The notes beneath the pieces were generated by a model, which searched no databases, was not told where the DNA came from, and was given only the letters and a program-made list of their open reading frames with translations. This document shows positions 24,126 through 32,962 of a DNA stretch of 64,000 nucleotides, piece by piece. This DNA is from Flavobacterium limi (lineage in GTDB: Bacteria > Bacteroidota > Bacteroidia > Flavobacteriales > Flavobacteriaceae). The first letter of the stretch is position 1; each line of letters opens with the position of its first letter. The stretch covers positions 744,001-808,000 of the forward strand of contig NZ_JAADZV010000001.1 in the NCBI RefSeq assembly GCF_010645075.1. The letters run 5' to 3'. Position numbers and translations under genes: made by a program.

Positions 24126-25103
24126 ATGAATATTACTTCTCAAATAAAACAGCCTATTTTTAATGAAATGGAACTTTTCGAAAAAAAGTTCTACGAATCA
24201 ATGACCTCAAAGGTTGCATTATTAAACCGTATAACCTATTATATTGTAAATCGTAAAGGAAAACAAATGCGTCCTATGTTTGTTTTTTTGACTGCAAAAA
24301 TGGTTTCAGGCGGTATTGTAAATGAGAGAACCTATCGTGGCGCTTCTGTAATTGAACTGATTCATACTGCAACTTTAGTTCATGATGATGTTGTTGACGA
24401 TAGCAATCGTCGACGCGGATTTTTCTCTATCAATGCACTTTGGAAAAACAAAATTGCGGTTTTAGTTGGGGATTATTTGCTCTCAAAAGGACTGTTGCTT
24501 TCAATCGACAATGGTGATTTTGATCTTTTAAAAATTATTTCTGTTGCTGTGCGTGAAATGAGCGAAGGCGAATTACTTCAGATTGAAAAAGCAAGAAGAC
24601 TTGATATCACCGAAGAGGTTTATTACGAAATCATCCGGAAAAAAACCGCTACGCTTATTGCTGCTTGTTGCGCTCTTGGGGCGAAAGCAGTAATCGAAGA
24701 CGATATTCAGGTTGAGAATATGCGTAAATTCGGTGAGCTTATCGGAATGGCTTTTCAGATCAAAGACGACTTATTCGACTACAGCGAAGAAGCTATCGGA
24801 AAACCAACCGGAATCGATATTAAAGAGCAAAAAATGACTTTGCCTTTAATACATGTTTTAAATACCTGTACTCCGCAGGAAAAAAAGTGGCTCATCAACT
24901 CCATCAAAAACCATAACAAAGACAAAAAACGAGTGAAAGAAGTGATTGCCTTTGTAAAAAACAATAATGGTCTGGCTTACGCCGAAAACAAAATGGTCGA
25001 ATTCCAGCAGGAAGCACTCTCCCTTTTAGAAAATTACCCGGATTCTGAATTCAAAGATGCACTTACTTTGATGGTGAATTACGTTATTGAAAGAAAGAAA
25101 TAA
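24126..25103 (+). CDS. Polyprenyl (trans-isoprenyl) diphosphate synthase
   Basis: 325 residues. First Asp-rich motif in LVHDDVVDDSNRRRG and second in IKDDLFDY, with GKQMRPMFVFL before and GDYLLSKG, SEGELLQIEKA between: the trans-prenyltransferase layout. It adds isopentenyl units to an allylic diphosphate, giving the side chain of menaquinone (octaprenyl or longer synthases) or a shorter isoprenoid. Product length cannot be read with confidence: the residues before the first DD motif are small (TATLVH), which favours a long-chain product. Stand-alone gene before the ECF operon. Confidence 0.93.
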   Translation: MNITSQIKQPIFNEMELFEKKFYESMTSKVALLNRITYYIVNRKGKQMRPMFVFLTAKMVSGGIVNERTYRGASVIELIHTATLVHDDVVDDSNRRRGFFSINALWKNKIAVLVGDYLLSKGLLLSIDNGDFDLLKIISVAVREMSEGELLQIEKARRLDITEEVYYEIIRKKTATLIAACCALGAKAVIEDDIQVENMRKFGELIGMAFQIKDDLFDYSEEAIGKPTGIDIKEQKMTLPLIHVLNTCTPQEKKWLINSIKNHNKDKKRVKEVIAFVKNNNGLAYAENKMVEFQQEALSLLENYPDSEFKDALTLMVNYVIERKK

Positions 25104-25220
25104 TTCTTTTTAATTAGAAAATTAGATAATTATAAAATTGTTTTACTTTGTTGTAAATCAGTTATTTATCTTTGTGTTTTTTGGAATTTGATTTTTTTTT
25201 ATTGAAATTTTTCCTTCTCA

Positions 25221-25249
25221 TGCAACCATTTTAAAACTTATCTCGTCTA
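25221..25249 (+). promoter_or_regulatory. ECF-type promoter upstream of the sigma gene
   Basis: TGCAACC (25221-25227), 16-bp spacer, CGTCTA (25244-25249): the classic -35 GCAACC / -10 CGTC form recognised by ECF sigma factors. It lies 45 bp before the ATG of an ECF sigma gene, which suggests autoregulation. A housekeeping-type TATCTTTG (25167-25174) lies further upstream. Confidence 0.6.
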
Positions 25250-25294
25250 TGCAAATAGAAGTCTGTTTCTAAAACCAAAACCGAACGCTTATTA

Positions 25295-25855
25295 ATGAAA
25301 ATTATTCAGTTATATCACGAAGAAGCTAAAATCATAAAGCTGGCTGTCGAAAATAACCGACAGGCACAGCAGCAGATTTATAGTAAGTTTTCTTCAAAAA
25401 TGTTAAGCGTTTGCCGTCAATATATAAAAGACATTCAGCTGGCAGAAGATGTAATGATAACCGCTTTTATGAAAGTGTTTACGAATTTGAGCAAGTTTGA
25501 ACATAAAGGAAGTTTTGAAGGCTGGATTCGCCGGATTATGGTTAACGAATGCATTTCGTATCTAAGAGTTCAGAAAAAAGTAAAATTTGTCGAAGATGAA
25601 TTTTTTACCGAAGAAAGTTTCAACGAAATCGACAGTCAGTTTACAGTAGACCAAATTCAGTTTTTAATTGATGCCTTGCCGGACGGATATAAAATGGTTT
25701 TCAATTTGTATGCAATCGAAGGTTATAAACACAATGAAATAGCCAAGATGTTAGGAATTAATGAAGGAACATCAAAATCGCAATTATCGCACGCCAGAAA
25801 GATGTTGCAGGAACAGATTAGTAAGTTAAAAAATTATTGTTATGGAACTGAATAA
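25295..25855 (+). CDS. ECF (sigma-70 family) RNA polymerase sigma factor
   Basis: 186 residues. Region 2: YSKFSSKMLSVCRQYIKDIQ, LAEDVMITAFMKVF and FEGWIRRIMVNECISYLR (promoter melting and -10 contact). Region 4: LPDGYKMVFNLYAIEGYKHN, EIAKMLGINEGTSKSQLSHA (helix-turn-helix that reads the -35). Acts with core RNA polymerase. The next gene, a single-pass membrane protein, overlaps by 14 bp, as expected for an anti-sigma factor. The GCAACC/CGTCTA promoter at 25221 suggests it transcribes its own operon. The inducing signal is unknown. Confidence 0.93.
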   Translation: MKIIQLYHEEAKIIKLAVENNRQAQQQIYSKFSSKMLSVCRQYIKDIQLAEDVMITAFMKVFTNLSKFEHKGSFEGWIRRIMVNECISYLRVQKKVKFVEDEFFTEESFNEIDSQFTVDQIQFLIDALPDGYKMVFNLYAIEGYKHNEIAKMLGINEGTSKSQLSHARKMLQEQISKLKNYCYGTE

Positions 25856-26561
25856 AATTGAAAAACAATTCAAAGAGCAATTAAATTCCCGGGAGATAAA
25901 ACCGTCGGAAATGGCTTGGGATAAATTAGACGCAATGCTCAATGCTGTTGATAGCAAACCAAAACGCAATTTTAAATGGCTGTATGTGGCTGCAGGTATT
26001 CTTGCTTTTTTGTTAGCGGGTACGGTTTATTTTAATCGTTTTGAATTTGTCAGAACAAATAAAGGTGTCCCACTAGTCCTTGAGCAAAAAACAGATAAAG
26101 TTATTTTAAACAAACAAGAAATAATTAAGAAGAGTATTTCACCTGTACAAATTCAGAAAAAAGTAACAAAGAATCAAGCCGTAGCTGTTTACAATAATAA
26201 TCCAGGTAAGCAACTGAATCAATTCAAAAATAAACTTGAGCCTTTAATGACTAATACTTTAAAAGAAGATAATGCGACAGCTGTTTCTCCTGAGGAAAAT
26301 ATTTACCAATCAACTGCTAAAAATCAATATATATCTGCAGAAAAATTATTGGCAGAAGTGAATGAAACTAAATTTCAAGCAAAAACAACTGTAGAGGCAA
26401 TTGAAAAAAGGAGAAAAGTTATTTCAGTAAATCCAAACGAATTATTGTTAAATGCGGAAAAAGAATTAAATCAATCTTTCAGAGAATCTGCATTGGATAA
26501 GTTTAACAAAAATTTTAAGGCTGTAAAAACTGTCATAGTGAATAGAAATTACGAAGAATAA
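25842..26561 (+). CDS. Membrane protein, probable anti-sigma factor
   Basis: 239 residues. The N-terminal cytosolic part (about 1-45) has KIEKQFKEQLNSREIKPSEM followed by AWDKLDAMLN, a pattern I associate with proteins encoded after flavobacterial ECF sigma genes. A single membrane helix (WLYVAAGILAFLLAGTVYF, about 47-65) precedes a Lys/Asn-rich periplasmic tail ending in a helical region. No zinc-binding HxxxCxxC is present, so it is not a ZAS-type anti-sigma factor. The role rests on context: 14-bp overlap with the sigma gene and topology. Confidence 0.75.
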   Translation: MELNKIEKQFKEQLNSREIKPSEMAWDKLDAMLNAVDSKPKRNFKWLYVAAGILAFLLAGTVYFNRFEFVRTNKGVPLVLEQKTDKVILNKQEIIKKSISPVQIQKKVTKNQAVAVYNNNPGKQLNQFKNKLEPLMTNTLKEDNATAVSPEENIYQSTAKNQYISAEKLLAEVNETKFQAKTTVEAIEKRRKVISVNPNELLLNAEKELNQSFRESALDKFNKNFKAVKTVIVNRNYEE

Positions 26562-26598
26562 ATAAAAATCATCAATCATCAATCAAAAAACGAAAATC

Positions 26599-28191
26599 AT
26601 GCAAAAAATTATTTTACTTATAATGATGTTAGTTGCTCTTGTGACTAAATCAAATGCCCAAAATCCAGATTCAATAAAAAGTACTTCAGAATGGAAAAAT
26701 AGAGGTTCGATGCCTGCCAGTTACGAAATGGGACCTGAGAAAAGCCCAGAATTCAGTAATCAAAATGTATTAAAAATTAAATCTGTTGAAAGTAAAATCA
26801 ATGGTTTTGGAACTCTTATGAAAACTATAAAGCCTGATTTATATTTAGGGAAAACAGTCAAAATGACTGCTTATGTTAAAAGTGAAAGTGTAAAATCATG
26901 GGCAGGACTTTGGATGCGTGTTGATTATTATGATGTTGGGACACTTGCTTTTGATAACATGGAAAAAAGAGCAATAAAAGGAACAAGAGAATGGCAAAAG
27001 TATGAAGTTGTTTTGTTTGTTCCCACTGAAGCAACATCTATTTCGTACGGTGCTTTATTAGATGGAACTGGCCAAATTTGGTTTAAAGATATAATACTTG
27101 AGGTGGTTGCAGATACAGTTCCGGAAACAGGCCTCAATAAAGGGCGTGAACACAAAGAAATCTCATTTGAAAAAAGAGCAAAAGCAATTGCTAATCAAAT
27201 TAAAAAAGTTACTGATAATGAAAAAAAAGCTCTAAAAACTGAAGTAGATTCATTAGACAATCAAGTTGCAAATGGAATCATTTCTAAAGAAAAGGGAGAG
27301 GAACTTAAATTAAAAAAAGCTCAGTTTCGAGCTGCAAATATTGAAAAAAATATAGCTATTGAAGAAACAAAATTAAATCAGCTGGTTCAGGATAAAGTTG
27401 ATGGGAAATTTGAAAATGAAGTAATTTCGAGAGATAGAACCAAATTAGTTTTGGGGATTAATACTGATTCGATTGGCGAACATAGCAGAGAATTGAATCT
27501 TACCGGACTGAAATTTTATAATGGTCAGAAGGACAAACACAATCGTCAATCAAAACGTACTACAAGTCAGATGGTTTTTGCTGCAGGATTTAATAATCTG
27601 ATGACTGATAAAAAAGTTGCAAATTCTGATTTTAAGTATTTGGATTCTCATTTTTACGAATGGGGACTAACGTATAATACCAGAATTTTGAAAGAGGATA
27701 ATTTATTACATTTTAAGTACGGGATGTCTTTGATGTATAACAATCTGAGAGCGACAGATAATCGCTATTTTCAAAAAAATGGAGAACAAACCGACTTAAT
27801 AACCAATACTGTGAATTTAGATGAATCACGTTTTAGGAATGTATATGTCATGGTTCCTCTGCATTTAGAGTTTGATTTTACAAAGAAAGAAATTCGAGAT
27901 AATGTTAGTTATTTTAGGACTCACAAAAGTGTGCGGGTTGGTTTGGGTGGTTATGCCGGGTTTAGACTGAAATCGAAACAAATTCTTTCTTTCGATGATG
28001 CAAACGGGAATGATGTGAAACAAAAAACCAAAGGTAATTATAATGTTAATGATTTTAACTATGGTTTAAGCACTTACGTAGGATACAAAGCTACAAGTTT
28101 ATATTTGAAATATGATTTGCAACCTTTATTTGAAAATAATATCGTAGATCAAAATAATATTTCGTTAGGCCTAAGATTTGATTTTAATTAA
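26599..28191 (+). CDS. Secreted protein with CBM-like domain and outer-membrane barrel
   Basis: 530 residues. Signal peptide to TKSNAQ. Residues about 30-175 look like a carbohydrate-binding-type beta sandwich (GTLMKTIKPDLYLGKTVKMT, WAGLWMRVDYYD, GTREWQKYEVVLFVP, GQIWFKDI). Residues about 195-285 form a charged helical stretch. The C-terminal 240 residues have alternating amphipathic strands and end in LGLRFDFN, a terminal Phe-containing pattern typical of outer-membrane barrels. It is the third gene of the sigma operon (37 bp after the probable anti-sigma gene) and ends in a terminator. Likely an output or sensor of the sigma pathway; not proven. Confidence 0.78.
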   Translation: MQKIILLIMMLVALVTKSNAQNPDSIKSTSEWKNRGSMPASYEMGPEKSPEFSNQNVLKIKSVESKINGFGTLMKTIKPDLYLGKTVKMTAYVKSESVKSWAGLWMRVDYYDVGTLAFDNMEKRAIKGTREWQKYEVVLFVPTEATSISYGALLDGTGQIWFKDIILEVVADTVPETGLNKGREHKEISFEKRAKAIANQIKKVTDNEKKALKTEVDSLDNQVANGIISKEKGEELKLKKAQFRAANIEKNIAIEETKLNQLVQDKVDGKFENEVISRDRTKLVLGINTDSIGEHSRELNLTGLKFYNGQKDKHNRQSKRTTSQMVFAAGFNNLMTDKKVANSDFKYLDSHFYEWGLTYNTRILKEDNLLHFKYGMSLMYNNLRATDNRYFQKNGEQTDLITNTVNLDESRFRNVYVMVPLHLEFDFTKKEIRDNVSYFRTHKSVRVGLGGYAGFRLKSKQILSFDDANGNDVKQKTKGNYNVNDFNYGLSTYVGYKATSLYLKYDLQPLFENNIVDQNNISLGLRFDFN

Positions 28192-28215
28192 GAATACAAT
28201 TAGGTTAGTTAGTAG

Positions 28216-28243
28216 AAAGCACTTCGAAAGAGGTGCTTTTTTT
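28216..28243 (+). terminator. Terminator of the ECF sigma operon
   Basis: AAAGCACTT / AGGTGCTTT stem (one mismatch) around a short loop, followed by a T-run. Confidence 0.75.
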
Positions 28244-28318
28244 ATACTAAATCATTAAATTTTGAAAGATGATTTATGTACTTTTACAGGCTTTCAACTT
28301 TAAAAATATTTTTACATT

Positions 28319-30382
28319 TTGATTTCACAAAATACAATAGATACTGTTTTTGAAACTGCTCGGGTAGAGGAGGTTATTGGTGATTTTGTCAATTTAAAGC
28401 GTGCCGGAAGTAATTTTAAAGGCCTAAGTCCATTTTCAGATGAACGCTCTCCATCATTCATGGTTTCTCCTGCAAAAGGAATTTGGAAAGATTTTAGCAC
28501 AGGGAAGGGAGGGAACTCTGTGAAATTCCTGATGGAGCATTCACAATTTACCTATCCCGAAGCCATTCGGTATCTGGCAAGAAAATACAACATTGAGATT
28601 GAAGAAACTGAGCAAACAGATGCCGAAAAAGCCATAACAGATGTTCGTGAAAGTATGTACCTGGTTTCAGAATTTGCAGCAAAATATTTTAATGATACAC
28701 TTTTAAACTCTGAGGAGGGAAAGGCAATTGGTTTGTCTTATTTTAAAGAAAGAGGTTTTACGAATGAAACTATCAAAAAATTTAATTTAGGATATTCACC
28801 GGAAACCTGGGACGCTTTAACAAAAGAAGCACTTGGAAAAGGTTATAAATTAGAATTTTTAGAAAGCACGGGCTTAACCATTGCCAGGGAGGATCGTCCT
28901 TTTGACCGTTTTAAAGGTCGTGTGATGTTCCCGATTCAAAGTATGTCAGGTCGCGTTTTAGGCTTTGGAGGACGTATTTTAACGAATGATAAAAAAGCTG
29001 CAAAATATTTAAACTCACCGGAAAGTGATATTTACCATAAAAGTAAAGTACTTTACGGGATTTTTCAGGCCAAACAGTCAATTGCTAAACAAAATAATTG
29101 CTATTTAGTAGAAGGATATACAGATGTAATTCAGTTTAATCAGGCCGGAATAGAGAATGTAGTTGCTTCATCCGGAACTGCTTTAACACCTGATCAAATT
29201 CGTTTGATAAATCGACTTACCCGGAATATTACGGTGCTTTTTGATGGTGATGCGGCAGGGCTTCGTGCTTCTATTAGGGGAATTGATTTGATTCTGGAAG
29301 AAGGAATGAATGTAAGAGTATGTGCTTTTCCGGACGGAGAAGATCCTGATAGTTTTGCCAGAAAAAATTCGCATGACGATCTGGTTGCTTATTTAGAGAA
29401 TAACAGCAAAGACTTTATTCAGTTTAAGGCTTCTATTTTGATGGGTGAAGCCAAAAACGATCCTATAAAAAAAGCCGATCTGATTCGGGATATGGTTGCC
29501 AGTATTTCTAAAATACCGGATCGTATTCAGCGAGAAGTATATATTCAGGAATGTGCCCGAATAATGGATATTTCTGAGCAGGTTTTGGTAAGTACTTTAG
29601 CGCAATTAATTCAAAAAGACATTGCAGAAGCTAATAAAAAGCAAAAACAGGAACAAAAACCTTTTCAGGTTTATAAAAACCAAAATCTAAATACGGGCTA
29701 CTCTGGTGGAGATCCTGAAGATCCAAGAAATGGTCCGCCAGAGGATTATTATCCAGTGGAGTCAGGATACTCCGTACAGCAACAAGCTGATAAAGTTGAT
29801 ATTTTATATCGTTTAGAACGAAAGGTAATTGAAATTTTATTGCTTTATGGCGATAAAACAGAAGAATTTGAAGATGTTCTTCTGAAAAATAATGAAGAGG
29901 GAGAGGTTGTAATGGTTACTGAAAAGAAGGAATACAAAGTTTTTCAACGGATTTATTTGAGTCTGCAGGAAGATGAAGTTGAGCTTTCTAATACTTTATT
30001 CCGTGATATTTTTAAAGATTTAATTGATTTTTATCTTCAAAATGAGAAATTTAGCCTGGAACAATATTTAATGCGTTTGCAGCCAGAGTTCGCTCAGGAA
30101 GTTACAGATATTTTAATGGAAGATGAAAGGTTAACGCTGCACAATTGGGAAGGACAGAATATTTTCACCAAAGCGAAACACGAAACGATAGCGCAATACG
30201 TTACAGAAACAGTGATGTCTATGCGCTGGTTTTTAGTTGGGAAAATTATAGAAGAATTAAAAAGCTCTATAAAACCTGATAATTCAGATAATACAGAGCT
30301 TTTGTCAATGGTAATGGATTACTCCGGTTTAGTTAATTCGTTTTCAAAAAAACTAGGAAGAGTAATGTCCAGATATCATTAA
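28319..30382 (+). CDS. dnaG: DNA primase DnaG lacking the zinc-ribbon ligands
   Basis: 687 residues; makes RNA primers for replication. Start is TTG (28319), immediately giving MISQNTIDTVF. The catalytic TOPRIM domain is intact (VEGYTDVIQFNQAG, LFDGDAAGLRA, EDPDSFARKN). In the N-terminal zinc-binding domain, the usual CPFH...CFxCGxGG becomes SPFSDERSPSF ... WKDFSTGKGGN, so all four metal ligands are replaced while the rest of the domain is conserved. The C-terminal helicase-interacting region follows a Gln/Lys-rich linker (about 445-500). Overlaps the convergent LuxR regulator by 4 bp. Confidence 0.95.
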   Translation: MISQNTIDTVFETARVEEVIGDFVNLKRAGSNFKGLSPFSDERSPSFMVSPAKGIWKDFSTGKGGNSVKFLMEHSQFTYPEAIRYLARKYNIEIEETEQTDAEKAITDVRESMYLVSEFAAKYFNDTLLNSEEGKAIGLSYFKERGFTNETIKKFNLGYSPETWDALTKEALGKGYKLEFLESTGLTIAREDRPFDRFKGRVMFPIQSMSGRVLGFGGRILTNDKKAAKYLNSPESDIYHKSKVLYGIFQAKQSIAKQNNCYLVEGYTDVIQFNQAGIENVVASSGTALTPDQIRLINRLTRNITVLFDGDAAGLRASIRGIDLILEEGMNVRVCAFPDGEDPDSFARKNSHDDLVAYLENNSKDFIQFKASILMGEAKNDPIKKADLIRDMVASISKIPDRIQREVYIQECARIMDISEQVLVSTLAQLIQKDIAEANKKQKQEQKPFQVYKNQNLNTGYSGGDPEDPRNGPPEDYYPVESGYSVQQQADKVDILYRLERKVIEILLLYGDKTEEFEDVLLKNNEEGEVVMVTEKKEYKVFQRIYLSLQEDEVELSNTLFRDIFKDLIDFYLQNEKFSLEQYLMRLQPEFAQEVTDILMEDERLTLHNWEGQNIFTKAKHETIAQYVTETVMSMRWFLVGKIIEELKSSIKPDNSDNTELLSMVMDYSGLVNSFSKKLGRVMSRYH

Positions 30383-31008
30383 ATAATTTCTAAAGTTTTA
30401 GCTTTATTAACTAAGTCAACTAAATTAGTTACATTCAATTTAGTCAATAGTCTTAGTTTATAAGTACTAATTGTTTTTTCGTTCAGGTTTAAAATTTTAG
30501 AAATTTCATTGTTTTTCTTACCGTCACTTAAATAACGTAGAACTTCGATTTCACGGTTAGAAAGTTTTCTGTACAAACGTTCACTTTTGCTTTGTTTTGC
30601 AATAAGTGCCATGTTTTTACGTACAGTCTCATTAATAATAACTTTTCCTTCGTGTACCTTGATAATTGAAACACCTAATGTTTCAAGTTTTTCTGTTTTG
30701 TGCACGTACCCGGAAACACCCGCTTTGATTGCGTTAGGAGCATACATTTGCTCGGCCAGATCACTAAAAATTACAATTTTCGTTTTTGGAAAATTCTTTA
30801 GAATCGACTTTACTTCAAAGATGCTTGAAAGACCTTCTAATTCCAGATCGAGAATTAAGATGTCAATCTCCTTCGTTTGAAGAATGTCTCTTACCATTGA
30901 AAAATTACCTACGTTGGCGACAATTGAAATTTGGTCATGGTCTTTAAAATACGACTTAACGCCAAAGTGAGTCACAGGGTGGTTGTCTGCTAGACATACT
31001 TTAATCAT
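30379..31008 (-). CDS. NarL/FixJ-type response regulator (LuxR HTH)
   Basis: 209 residues. Receiver domain with phospho-acceptor Asp54 (DILILDLELEG), IVIFSDLAEQ (the conserved Thr/Ser), and YVHKTE with the conserved Lys. The C-terminal LuxR helix-turn-helix is LSNREIEVLRYLSDGKKNNE, ISKILNLNEKTISTYKLRLL. Binds DNA when phosphorylated. The partner kinase is not next to it: the neighbour nadE is a metabolic gene, so this is an orphan response regulator. Tail-to-tail with dnaG (4-bp overlap). Confidence 0.93.
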   Translation of the reverse strand: MIKVCLADNHPVTHFGVKSYFKDHDQISIVANVGNFSMVRDILQTKEIDILILDLELEGLSSIFEVKSILKNFPKTKIVIFSDLAEQMYAPNAIKAGVSGYVHKTEKLETLGVSIIKVHEGKVIINETVRKNMALIAKQSKSERLYRKLSNREIEVLRYLSDGKKNNEISKILNLNEKTISTYKLRLLTKLNVTNLVDLVNKAKTLEII

Positions 31009-31099
31009 AATTTTACCTTTTTAGAATTGTTCATTGTTTTTGGAGCTGTAAAATTAATAAATAAATTCTGTAGTTTATAGCCGACAAATGTTAAAAAAA

Positions 31100-31906
31100 T
31101 TATTTTAACGTTTTTGGTATTTCACAAACAGGTATTGCTTCCATTTTATGTTTGTTGCTGGTGTTTAAACGTTTATAAATTTCAAAGACTGTTTTTTCAC
31201 GTGCATTGAAATTATCTGCCGTATTTCCTGCTTCTTCGGCAAGCATTGCCCATTCGAGTTCGTCATAACTTGCACCTAACTGATCTTCATCAGTTCTGTT
31301 GTCACCAAACAACCCATCTGTAGGTGCAGCTGTTAAAATTGAATTTGGAATTCTCAAAAATTCTCCCAAAGCGTATACATCTGACTTCATCAAATCTGCA
31401 ATTGGACTCAAGTCAACTCCTCCATCTCCATATTTCGTATAAAAACCAACCCCAAAATCTTCTACTTTGTTACCGGTTCCGGCAACTAAAAGTCCGTGAA
31501 TTCCAGCTAGATAATATAAAGATGTCATTCGTAAACGGGCACGGGTATTAGCTAATGAAAGGTTTAATTTTCCTTCATCATCAGATTTTGGTACAGCCGC
31601 TTTAAATGATTCGAAAGTTGTAGTTAGGTCCGTTTTTACATCTGAAACATTTGGAAAACGTTTCTTTAATTGTTCAATATGTTCTCTTCCTCTTGAAACC
31701 TGGCTTTCAGCCTGATGAATAGGCATTTCAACACATAAAACCTTTAAACCGGTTTGTGCACATAACGTAGAAGTAACCGCAGAATCAACTCCGCCGGAAA
31801 TCCCAATTACAAAACCATTAACTTTTGCGTTATTAGCATAATTTTTCAACCACTCTACAATGTGGATATTTACTTTTTCTGTTTGAATAGTGCTTTTTTT
31901 AGCCAT
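31100..31906 (-). CDS. nadE: NAD+ synthetase (ammonia-dependent type)
   Basis: 268 residues; last step of NAD synthesis, amidating NaAD with ATP. P-loop-like pyrophosphatase motif VIGISGGVDSAVTSTL near residue 33; VAGTGNKVED and GDGGVDLSPIADLMKSDV; GLFGDNRTDEDQLGASYDEL. There is no N-terminal nitrilase domain, so it should use ammonia directly rather than glutamine. ATG start. Divergent from gldB, with which it shares a compact upstream region. Confidence 0.93.
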   Translation of the reverse strand: MAKKSTIQTEKVNIHIVEWLKNYANNAKVNGFVIGISGGVDSAVTSTLCAQTGLKVLCVEMPIHQAESQVSRGREHIEQLKKRFPNVSDVKTDLTTTFESFKAAVPKSDDEGKLNLSLANTRARLRMTSLYYLAGIHGLLVAGTGNKVEDFGVGFYTKYGDGGVDLSPIADLMKSDVYALGEFLRIPNSILTAAPTDGLFGDNRTDEDQLGASYDELEWAMLAEEAGNTADNFNAREKTVFEIYKRLNTSNKHKMEAIPVCEIPKTLK

Positions 31907-31935
31907 AATAATTCAAGTTTTAAGATGTAGGGATG

Positions 31936-31943
31936 TATATTTG
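31936..31943 (+). promoter_or_regulatory. Promoter -7 box of gldB-gldC
   Basis: TATATTTG followed by C, an exact match to TAnnTTTG, 62 bp before the gldB ATG. No clear TTG partner is seen. Confidence 0.45.
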
Positions 31944-32005
31944 CAAAAATATTTTTTAAGTACATGTTTACTTAAGATAAGTAACACAAATCTAATTAAA
32001 ATAAA

Positions 32006-32962
32006 ATGAAAATATGTCGCTTTGTAGTGTTTCTGTCCTTGTTTTTTTTATCATGTGATCAAAAAAATAAGGTAGAAAAAGCTGTTGAAGAAATTCCGGT
32101 TGATATTAAGGTAGAACGTTTTGATAAAGTTTTTTTTGAAAGTAAACCTGAAGATTTAGAAAAAGTTAAAAAACAGTTTCCTTTCTTTTTTCCTCCAGGA
32201 AATGATGATTCAGTCTGGCTTCAGAAAATGCAGGAACCTATCTGGAGAGAAGTTTATGCTGAGGTTCAAAAAAAATATTCAAATTTTGAGCCTGTTCGTA
32301 AGGAGTTTAATTTGCTTTTTCAACACGTAAAATATTACTTTCCTAAAACAAAAACGCCAAAAGTTATTACCGTAATCGGAGAGATGGATTATACTGCAAA
32401 AGCTATTTATGCAGATAGTCTGGTTATTATTGCTTTGGAATTATATTTGGGGAAGGATCATAAATATTATCAATTCCCAAACTATCTGAAACAAAACTTT
32501 GAGGAAAAACAAATTATGCCGGATGTTGTTTCAAGTTTCACTTACAGAAATATTCCCGCCTATGATGATAAAAACTTGATTTCTCAAATGATATTCGAGG
32601 GAAAACAATTGTATGCTAAAGATTTGCTTTTGCCGGAGTATTCAGATGCTGAAAAAATTGGCTATACACCGGAACAGATAAAATGGTGTGAAGAAAATGA
32701 AGCATACATGTGGCGCTATTTCATAGAAAAAGAGATGTTGTATAGTGTCGATCCTAAGCTTACAACACGATTTATTGCTCCGGCTCCATTTTCTAAATTT
32801 TATCTGGAAATTGATAATGATTCTCCAGGGAGAGTTGGTGCCTGGATTGGCTGGCAAATGGTACGGTCATATATGAAAAATAATACTGTAACTTTGCCGG
32901 AATTATTAAAGATAAATGCAAAAGAAATTTTCGAAAAATCAAAATACAAACCTAAGAAATAA
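32006..32962 (+). CDS. gldB: Gliding motility lipoprotein GldB
   Basis: 318 residues with a lipoprotein signal (VVFLSLFFLSCDQKN). In F. johnsoniae GldB is needed for gliding motility and for type IX secretion-linked functions. Recognisable stretches are VDIKVERFDKVFFESKP, KYYFPKTKTPKVITVIGE and GRVGAWIGWQMVRSYMKN. Located at the cell envelope. The stop overlaps the gldC start (TAATG), so the two are translated together. The gldB-gldC pair identifies this as a gliding flavobacterium. Confidence 0.95.
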   Translation: MKICRFVVFLSLFFLSCDQKNKVEKAVEEIPVDIKVERFDKVFFESKPEDLEKVKKQFPFFFPPGNDDSVWLQKMQEPIWREVYAEVQKKYSNFEPVRKEFNLLFQHVKYYFPKTKTPKVITVIGEMDYTAKAIYADSLVIIALELYLGKDHKYYQFPNYLKQNFEEKQIMPDVVSSFTYRNIPAYDDKNLISQMIFEGKQLYAKDLLLPEYSDAEKIGYTPEQIKWCEENEAYMWRYFIEKEMLYSVDPKLTTRFIAPAPFSKFYLEIDNDSPGRVGAWIGWQMVRSYMKNNTVTLPELLKINAKEIFEKSKYKPKK

